Shown piece by piece: positions 59,258-64,000 of a stretch of 64,000 nucleotides of DNA (its first letter is position 1; each line of letters begins with the position of its first letter). The stretch is from an uncultured Bacteroidota bacterium (GTDB taxonomy: Bacteria; Bacteroidota; Bacteroidia; Bacteroidales; F082): the NCBI GenBank assembly GCA_913009685.1, contig CAJVXP010000006.1:1-64000 (forward strand), in the 5' to 3' direction. Made by a program: the position numbers and the translations under genes. The notes under the pieces were generated by a model. It saw only the letters and a program-made list of their open reading frames with translations, ran no database searches and was not told the DNA's origin.

Positions 59258-60337
59258 ATGTTTTACTACATTTTAAAGCGGCTTTTTTATGGTATCCTTG
59301 TCCTTTGGGGTGTGGTAACACTGGTGTTTTTGCTTTTCAACATCCTGCCTGGCGATGCCTCGCGTATGATGTTAGGGCAAAGGGCAGACATATCTTCTGT
59401 GGAAGCTATAAAAAAAGACCTCGGACTGGATAAACCGCTCTATATCCAATATTTGAATTTCCTCAACGACCTCTCTCCGGTCTCTTTACATAATGCGGAT
59501 AATCCAAAGAGTTACTGGTATTTAAACCGTCATAAATATCCCTCCGCCCATATTCTGATCCGGCTTAAACACGATGTGTTGGTGCTGAAACCACCGTATC
59601 TGCGGCGGTCGTACCAGAGTAAGCGCGATGTGTCAGCCATTATCGCCGAAGCTTTTCCTAAAACTTTACTTCTTGCTACCGCCGCCATACTGATGGCCGT
59701 TTTTTTTGGGGTTCTGCTGGGGATTCCGGCGGCGTTGTATAAGGACAGACTTTATGACCGGTTTATGATGGTTTTTTCCTCTTTGGGGATGTCGGTACCT
59801 TCGTTTTTTGCGGCTATTCTTATTGCCTGGCTTTTTGGTTTTGTTTGGGAAAAATATACCGGACTTCCCATGTTTGGCAGCCTTTATTCTGTGGACAGTT
59901 ACACCGGAGAGGTTTACCTTAGTCTGAGAAATTTGATTTTGCCTGCCGTTACTCTTGGTATCCGTCCGCTGGCCATAGTGATTAGCCTCACGCGGAGTGC
60001 TTTGCTCGAAGAGCTTTCAAAAGATTATATCCGGACAGCTTATGCCAAAGGCCTCACCCCGGCAAGGGTTGTTTTTCGTCATGCCATGCGTAATGCCATG
60101 AATCCGGTCATAACTGCCATTACCGGTTGGTTTGCTTCTCTGCTGGCAGGCGCTGTTTTCGTGGAATACGTCTTCGACTGGAAAGGCATCGGCCTGGTGA
60201 TTGTGGATGCACTGGAAAAATATGACCTGCCCGTCATTATGGGGACGGTTCTGTTTATTGCCGTTATTCTCATTCTGACCAATATCCTGGTCGATATTAT
60301 TTATGCGCTTCTTGATCCGCGCGTGAGACTGGGATAA
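59258..60337 (+). CDS. peptide/nickel-type ABC transporter permease (DppB-like)
   Basis: 359 residues. The start YILKRLFYGILVLWGVVTLVFLLFNILPGDASRMMLGQRAD is typical of DppB/OppB. About 60 extra periplasmic residues (near 72-125) precede the core. The EAA region is DYIRTAYAKGLTPARVVFRHAMRNAMNPVITA and the C-terminus ends YALLDPRVRLG. It is the expected partner of the DppC-like permease at 53.8 kb, also with an enlarged loop, although the two lie on opposite strands 4.3 kb apart. No ATPase or substrate-binding gene is in the window. Confidence 0.9.
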   Translation: MFYYILKRLFYGILVLWGVVTLVFLLFNILPGDASRMMLGQRADISSVEAIKKDLGLDKPLYIQYLNFLNDLSPVSLHNADNPKSYWYLNRHKYPSAHILIRLKHDVLVLKPPYLRRSYQSKRDVSAIIAEAFPKTLLLATAAILMAVFFGVLLGIPAALYKDRLYDRFMMVFSSLGMSVPSFFAAILIAWLFGFVWEKYTGLPMFGSLYSVDSYTGEVYLSLRNLILPAVTLGIRPLAIVISLTRSALLEELSKDYIRTAYAKGLTPARVVFRHAMRNAMNPVITAITGWFASLLAGAVFVEYVFDWKGIGLVIVDALEKYDLPVIMGTVLFIAVILILTNILVDIIYALLDPRVRLG

Positions 60338-60493
60338 AGCCAAAGCGCCAACTTGTCTCGTTTCAAACGGGAGGAGAATGATTATGTAGCTCCGGCAGGA
60401 GCGAAATATAGTAGCCCGGTGCGATAGCGCCGGGTAAAAAAATAAAGAGAAGTTAGTTTTGACGCAGTTTTTGCCCGAAGGATGCAAAAATTG

Positions 60494-60576
60494 TGACAAA
60501 ACCAAGTAACAGAAAATCAGATATTTAGGGTCTGCTGAAAAACACTCTGTTACATAATTATAAACAGATGAAAACC
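60494..60576. repeat. dispersed intergenic repeat, copy 2, interrupted
   Basis: It matches 24504-24560 from TGACAAAACCAA to CAGATGAAAACC but has 25 extra bases (60528-60552). Upstream 60410-60493 contains a CCCGG/CCGGG hairpin and a TTTTTGC/GCAAAAA hairpin. The repeat reaches into the last codons of the minus-strand beta-propeller gene. Confidence 0.55.
60527..60547 (-). mobile_element. solo IS terminus
   Basis: AGGGTCTGCTGAAAAACACT plus a final C is the exact inverted copy of 137-157. It stands alone: nothing resembling a transposase lies on either side. The inserted block, from the first G at 60528 to 60549, is flanked by TTA on both sides, as if by a 3-bp target duplication. Probably a remnant of an excised or deleted IS. 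Confidence 0.5.
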
Positions 60577-61425
60577 TTTGTCGGTTTTCATGGAGAAAGC
60601 CAGCTTTTTATCAAATGGTTGAATGGCAGGGCAGCAAAGCGGATGCGGACTTACAAAAATCTCCTCTTCATGACTTCCGTCATTTCTTATGCTTGAGATA
60701 GAAAATGTTTTGCCTCTAACCGAGACAAAAATAATCCGCCAACCATCGGAACTCCAGCAAATCCTTCCCCGAACATCATCTTTTACGGTTTTCAGTAACT
60801 CGCCGTACCAGTTGATGATTTTCAGTTTAGTCCGGTCGTCGTTGCTGACAAGGTAAGCAATCTTTTTCCCATCCGGTGAAAAAACCGGGAAGCTGCAATC
60901 ATCGCTTTCGCTGGTAAGCCGGTTGAGGTTGTCGTAAACGAAGTCATAACTGAAGATTTGCCATTTTTGGCTGCGGTCATCGAACCCCGAAAAGACCACG
61001 AGATGCCGCGATGGGGTAAAAGAGGCTTCCCGGCAGGCAATTTCCCGGGGGATGAGGTTGTGTTCTTTTCCCGTTTTCAAACTCAGATAGCAGAGCCGGA
61101 AGCCATTGTTGCGGTCGGCATCATAAACAATGGCCTCTTTGCCCGGAACCCAAACCGGATGTTGCTCGTCCGATAAGTCTGTCGTCAGCGCAACAACCAT
61201 GTCTTTTGCCGGATTATACAGGAAGATATTCTGTTTCCCTTTCTTTCCGGACTGAAACACCATCCTGCCATCTCCCGACCAGGAGGGAAACATTTGGCTG
61301 CCGGATAAAATCAGTTGCTGTAAACGATGCGCCTGCAAAAGCTGCTGAGACAAAAGAGATGCCGGTGAGAAAAGCAATGTAAAACCAAAAATGAAAAAAA
61401 ACACTCTTCTTTTGCCTCTGCTCAT
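60550..61425 (-). CDS. periplasmic WD40-like/TolB-type beta-propeller protein
   Basis: 291 residues with a signal peptide (RRVFFFIFGFTLLFSPASLLSQ, 6-27). PD40-type beta-propeller repeats follow: MFPSWSGDGRMVFQSGKKGKQNIFLYN, HPVWVPGKEAIVYDADRNNGFRLCYLS, FPVFSPDGKKIAYLVSNDDRTKLKIIN and ICWSSDGWRIIFVSVRGKTFSISSI. It resembles the C-terminal part of TolB without its N-terminal domain. The role is unknown. It is a lone gene, and its stop codon abuts the solo IS terminus. Confidence 0.8.
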   Translation of the reverse strand: MSRGKRRVFFFIFGFTLLFSPASLLSQQLLQAHRLQQLILSGSQMFPSWSGDGRMVFQSGKKGKQNIFLYNPAKDMVVALTTDLSDEQHPVWVPGKEAIVYDADRNNGFRLCYLSLKTGKEHNLIPREIACREASFTPSRHLVVFSGFDDRSQKWQIFSYDFVYDNLNRLTSESDDCSFPVFSPDGKKIAYLVSNDDRTKLKIINWYGELLKTVKDDVRGRICWSSDGWRIIFVSVRGKTFSISSIRNDGSHEEEIFVSPHPLCCPAIQPFDKKLAFSMKTDKGFHLFIIM

Positions 61426-61451
61426 GATCTATCTCGTATAAAACCGGTGTG

Positions 61452-61459
61452 CAAAAATA
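61452..61459 (-). promoter_or_regulatory. promoter -7 box of the beta-propeller gene
   Basis: TATTTTTG on the minus strand, 26 bases before the start codon. Confidence 0.5.
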
Positions 61460-61580
61460 AAAAAGTCTTCCTTCCCCCGGGTTTTATGCTTTATTTAGTC
61501 CTTTTTTTCTCTTTATCAGACTTTTACTTTTATCTGGTATTGGCCTGTTTATAAGTTTTTTTGAAACAAGTAATCTTTAT

Positions 61581-61613
61581 TTGTTAAAAACTGAACAATA
61601 TTTTGTATGTTTG
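61581..61613 (+). promoter_or_regulatory. promoter of the 67-residue protein gene
   Basis: A TTG (61581-61583) and a TATGTTTG -7 box (61606-61613) are separated by 22 bases, 66 bases before the start codon. Confidence 0.55.
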
Positions 61614-61679
61614 TTGAGAATCAAAAAAATGCTGCTGTAAGAAGGTAGCTATTCATTTAATTAATGAAAATAATTATAC

Positions 61680-61883
61680 ATGGGAAGACCGCCAACAAGA
61701 CCTAAGAAATTAAGGGACGGATTTTATATAGAAGTGAGAAATAAAGGTTCCAAAACAGGGATTAAAATTGTCAGGAATAGCAAAGAAGAGATGCTGAAAG
61801 CCATAAAAGACTATTCTAAAACTAAAGATGTTATTGTCCTGGGTGAATCCAAAAACGGAAAATGGGTTGAACAACCCAAGTAA
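61680..61883 (+). CDS. 67-residue basic protein with AT-hook-like N-terminus
   Basis: Small basic protein beginning MGRPPTRPKKLRDGFYIEVR. The GRPPTRP stretch resembles an AT-hook (GRP core with flanking basic residues). The rest is a compact alpha/beta pattern (GIKIVRNSKEEMLKAIKDYSK, then DVIVLGESKNGKWVEQPK). I do not recognise a named family. It has its own promoter and stands alone, so it may be an abundant small protein, perhaps DNA-binding (inference). Confidence 0.7.
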   Translation: MGRPPTRPKKLRDGFYIEVRNKGSKTGIKIVRNSKEEMLKAIKDYSKTKDVIVLGESKNGKWVEQPK

Positions 61884-61922
61884 TAATACCGTTATAGCCA
61901 AAATAATTTTTTACTCTGATAC

Positions 61923-61986
61923 CCTCTTGTACAAGAGGTGTGGATAGATTTTAGCTGAACTTCTTTTTATGGTGGCTTTTGCCACC
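61923..61986. promoter_or_regulatory. palindrome and hairpin upstream of a glycosyltransferase
   Basis: CCTCTTGTACAAGAGG (61923-61938) is a perfect 16-bp palindrome. GGTGGC (61971-61976) pairs with GCCACC (61981-61986) around TTTT. Neither is followed by a good T run, so they look more like operator or RNA-structure elements than terminators. The rest of 61884-62094 shows nothing recognisable. Confidence 0.35.
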
Positions 61987-62094
61987 CGTCTGTGTTGAGT
62001 GGGGCTGGCAATAACGGGAGCCGGAGTATAATCTGTTTGTTCCGATGTGCGGATGTCTGCAGCAATCATCAAAACCTGGCGTTGTTGAAAGCGA

Positions 62095-62102
62095 TAAATT
62101 TG
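62095..62102 (+). promoter_or_regulatory. glycosyltransferase promoter -7 box, apparently leaderless
   Basis: TAAATTTG ends 6 bases before the ATG of the glycosyltransferase, so the transcript would start near or at the codon. Confidence 0.45.
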
Positions 62103-62108
62103 ACGCAA

Positions 62109-63344
62109 ATGAAACATTCACGCATCTATATTGCCCTTCCGGTACTGAACGAATCATTGCAACTTCCCCGGTTCCAGCAGTCATTAGACAGACAGGATTT
62201 TACTGATTTTGAGCTGGTTGCGTGTGTTAACCAATATGATGACTGGTGGCAGGATCCGGACAAAAGAGTACAATGTGAGGATAATCTCAAAAGTTTGGCT
62301 TTTCTGAGGCAACCGCAAAAATTTCCTGTAAATATTATCGATAAAAGTTTGCCGGGCAGAGGCTGGCAACACAAAAAAGGTGGCGTGGGGCGTGCCCGAA
62401 AGACAATTATGGATACGATTGCCGCTGATGCCAACGACCACGATATTATTGTCAGCATGGATGCGGATACCGATTATCCACCAGATTATCTTGCCGTTAT
62501 TGCAGAGTATTTCCGGACACATCCGGATCATCTCGGCCTCACCCTGCCCTATTTTCATGTACAAACCAAGAATGAAGAGAACAACCGGCTGATGATTCGT
62601 TATGAAATGTATATGCGTTATTATGCTTTGAACATGATACGTATCGGTAATCCCTATCGTTTTACTGCGCTGGGGTCGGCTATGGCTTTTCCGGTTTGGG
62701 CGTATCGCAGGGTAGGAGGGCTTACTCCCGTTTTAAGTGGCGAAGACTTCTATTTTCTGCAAAAGCTGGTGAAAAGCGGCATTATCGGTTATTTTGCTCC
62801 GACAACAGCATATCCTTCTTCCCGTCTTTCGGCCCGTGTGAACTTCGGTACCGGCCCGGCATTAATAAAAGGACGCACCGGCAATTGGGACTCTTATCCA
62901 TTTTTTCCCTCCGGACTTTTTGACCTCGTTGCAGAGACCTTTCGCCTGTTCCCCATGCTTTTTGAACATGATATTTCCACACCCATGGACGGTTTCCTAA
63001 AAGAGACTTTCAAAACGACAAATGTTTGGGGTCCTTTGCGTGATAATTATAAAGACCGTCGGAATTTTGTCCGGGCTTGCATAAGTAAAGTCGATGGGTT
63101 GCGGATTCTTCAGTTTTTAAAAAAGAATTATTCCGGAGACGGTAAAAATCTTCTGCCTTTAACAGCATTTATTCAGGCGCATTCTCCTTTTCCTGTTTCT
63201 GATGAAGATTTGGCTGCGCTGCAGGAAAAAGGATTTGAGAAAGCTGAATTGAAAATCCTGGCCCGCCTGCGTGAGATGTTTTTTCTTTGGGAAAACCGGG
63301 CGCGCATGGAAAAAACATCCCCAAATTCAGGTTTTCCTGCGTAG
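62109..63344 (+). CDS. family 2 glycosyltransferase
   Basis: 411 residues from MKHSRIYIALPVLNES, the standard GT2 N-terminal strand; the longer open frame upstream lacks similarity. DxD-type motif: IIVSMDADTDYPPDYL (about 113-128). Further GT2 features are FPVWAYRRVGGLTPVLSGEDFYFLQKLVKSG with the ED motif. No membrane helices are evident. It probably acts on a cell-surface or exported glycan. It is a lone gene, convergent with a frameshifted outer-membrane protein gene. Confidence 0.85.
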   Translation: MKHSRIYIALPVLNESLQLPRFQQSLDRQDFTDFELVACVNQYDDWWQDPDKRVQCEDNLKSLAFLRQPQKFPVNIIDKSLPGRGWQHKKGGVGRARKTIMDTIAADANDHDIIVSMDADTDYPPDYLAVIAEYFRTHPDHLGLTLPYFHVQTKNEENNRLMIRYEMYMRYYALNMIRIGNPYRFTALGSAMAFPVWAYRRVGGLTPVLSGEDFYFLQKLVKSGIIGYFAPTTAYPSSRLSARVNFGTGPALIKGRTGNWDSYPFFPSGLFDLVAETFRLFPMLFEHDISTPMDGFLKETFKTTNVWGPLRDNYKDRRNFVRACISKVDGLRILQFLKKNYSGDGKNLLPLTAFIQAHSPFPVSDEDLAALQEKGFEKAELKILARLREMFFLWENRARMEKTSPNSGFPA

Positions 63345-63362
63345 TACATGCCCCAATACAAT

Positions 63363-64000
63363 TTATCTCTTTCCGAAAGTTGCTTTGGAGCATGCCCCGT
63401 TTTTATAACTCATACAGCTGCCCTTTTCCAGGTTGAAGCGTACCGCGAAAAAAAAGTCCATTCCGGTAAGGTTACCAATACCGAGGAAAGTCCCCAGCTT
63501 TTCTGTCCCGACAGTTAGAGAATAAAATCGCAAAGTAGCTCCTATCCGGATTTTCTCATAATTGTAAACCGTAACGGGAAGGCTGGCTCCGAAGATTCTC
63601 GTTTCGTGGAATAACTGCCAAAATTGGCGGCAGCCTGGCCGACTTAAGCCGGAAGCGTAAAGGCTGCAAAAAGTAGGCTCCCAAATAGAAATTGCCTTCA
63701 AAGTGATAATCATACTGAATACTAAGGGTAGTGGGCAGACTCATATACAGGGTAGTATCCTTTAACGAAGTATTCGGATCTCCATAAAACACATCACTTA
63801 GCATTCTCATTGTGCTGTTGATACTTCTGCTTTGTACGGTGTCAAACCTCTGCCAGTTTGCCGTACGGTTATTAAATTGGTGAACTTGTGTGTGATGTTT
63901 AAACTTAATACCCCCAATATCCATAATGGAAACACCAAATTTGTAAACATAATCGGCATACGGTTTTGCACAAAGCCTCTTTTCTCCCGGTTTGGTGAAG
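63363..64000 (-). pseudogene. frameshifted outer-membrane protein (DUF5723-like), 5' end outside window
   Basis: Two minus-strand frames together encode one C-terminal region. The first (from the window edge to about 63620) has YADYVYKFGVSIMDIGGIKF and SLPTTLSIQYDYHFEGNFYLGAYFLQPLRF. The second (to 63363) has IFGASLPVTVYNYEKIRIGATLRF and GNLTGMDFFFAVRF. These match the order of barrel strands in the DUF5723 outer-membrane family, so a frameshift lies near 63610-63660. It may be a real inactivation or a sequencing error. Confidence 0.65.

Overview
The window is a stretch of chromosome from a member of the Bacteroidota, most likely an anaerobic or microaerobic member of the Bacteroidales/Marinilabiliales. 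The evidence is a 286-residue primary sigma factor, many promoters with the phylum's TAnnTTTG -7 box, weak ribosome binding sites, two TonB-dependent receptors with N-terminal carboxypeptidase-like domains, a DUF4249 lipoprotein, a superoxide reductase and the folP-cdaA pair. Most of the window is core genome, read on both strands in short operons. No plasmid or phage backbone and no CRISPR array was seen.

Layout. 1-555 holds the end of an insertion sequence and a large nested inverted repeat. 556-7630 carries an Ldh_2-family dehydrogenase, then rpsO-pnp-rpoD and ppk on the minus strand. 7.7-16.4 kb holds an AddA-like helicase-nuclease and TamB on the minus strand, divergent from tsaD. 16.5-20.1 kb has a beta-barrel protein and, after a regulator-rich gap, lysC-lysA behind what looks like a leader-peptide attenuator. 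20.1-25.97 kb has a glycosyltransferase, a TonB receptor with its DUF4249 lipoprotein, a small Zn-ribbon protein and a radical SAM enzyme. 26.0-30.1 kb is a minus-strand molybdenum cofactor operon (TauE/SafE permease, moeA, a short moaA, moaC and a MOSC-MoaB fusion) with a long leader that ends in an intrinsic terminator. 30.6-33.1 kb is a second TonB receptor, followed by a candidate orphan small RNA.

33.5-39.4 kb has an ornithine aminotransferase, a phospholipase D-family enzyme, a TPR membrane protein and a complete IS5/IS1182-like insertion sequence. 39.5-51.3 kb is housekeeping: yicC-gmk, an oxidoreductase, nadD, a secreted peptidase-like hydrolase, lpxK-punA-lpxH, a Nif3-like protein, a coiled-coil Zn-ribbon protein, a THEP1-like NTPase, prmC and a YpsA-like putative molybdenum carrier. 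51.3-60.3 kb has a PiT phosphate transporter, peptide ABC permeases split between two loci, tRNA-His, superoxide reductase, cdaA, folP, a DUF1599 protein and a DoxX-like protein. 60.5-64 kb has a beta-propeller protein, a 67-residue protein, a glycosyltransferase and a frameshifted outer-membrane protein that runs off the window.

The most interesting signals are non-coding: the lysC leader with mutually exclusive hairpins, the molybdenum-cofactor leader, the orphan promoter-terminator unit at 33.3 kb, the 180-bp nested inverted repeat, a dispersed intergenic repeat whose 60.5 kb copy is interrupted by a 22-bp solo IS terminus flanked by TTA, and several starts that appear to be leaderless. 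All calls come from reading sequence and translated proteins; no database search was run.
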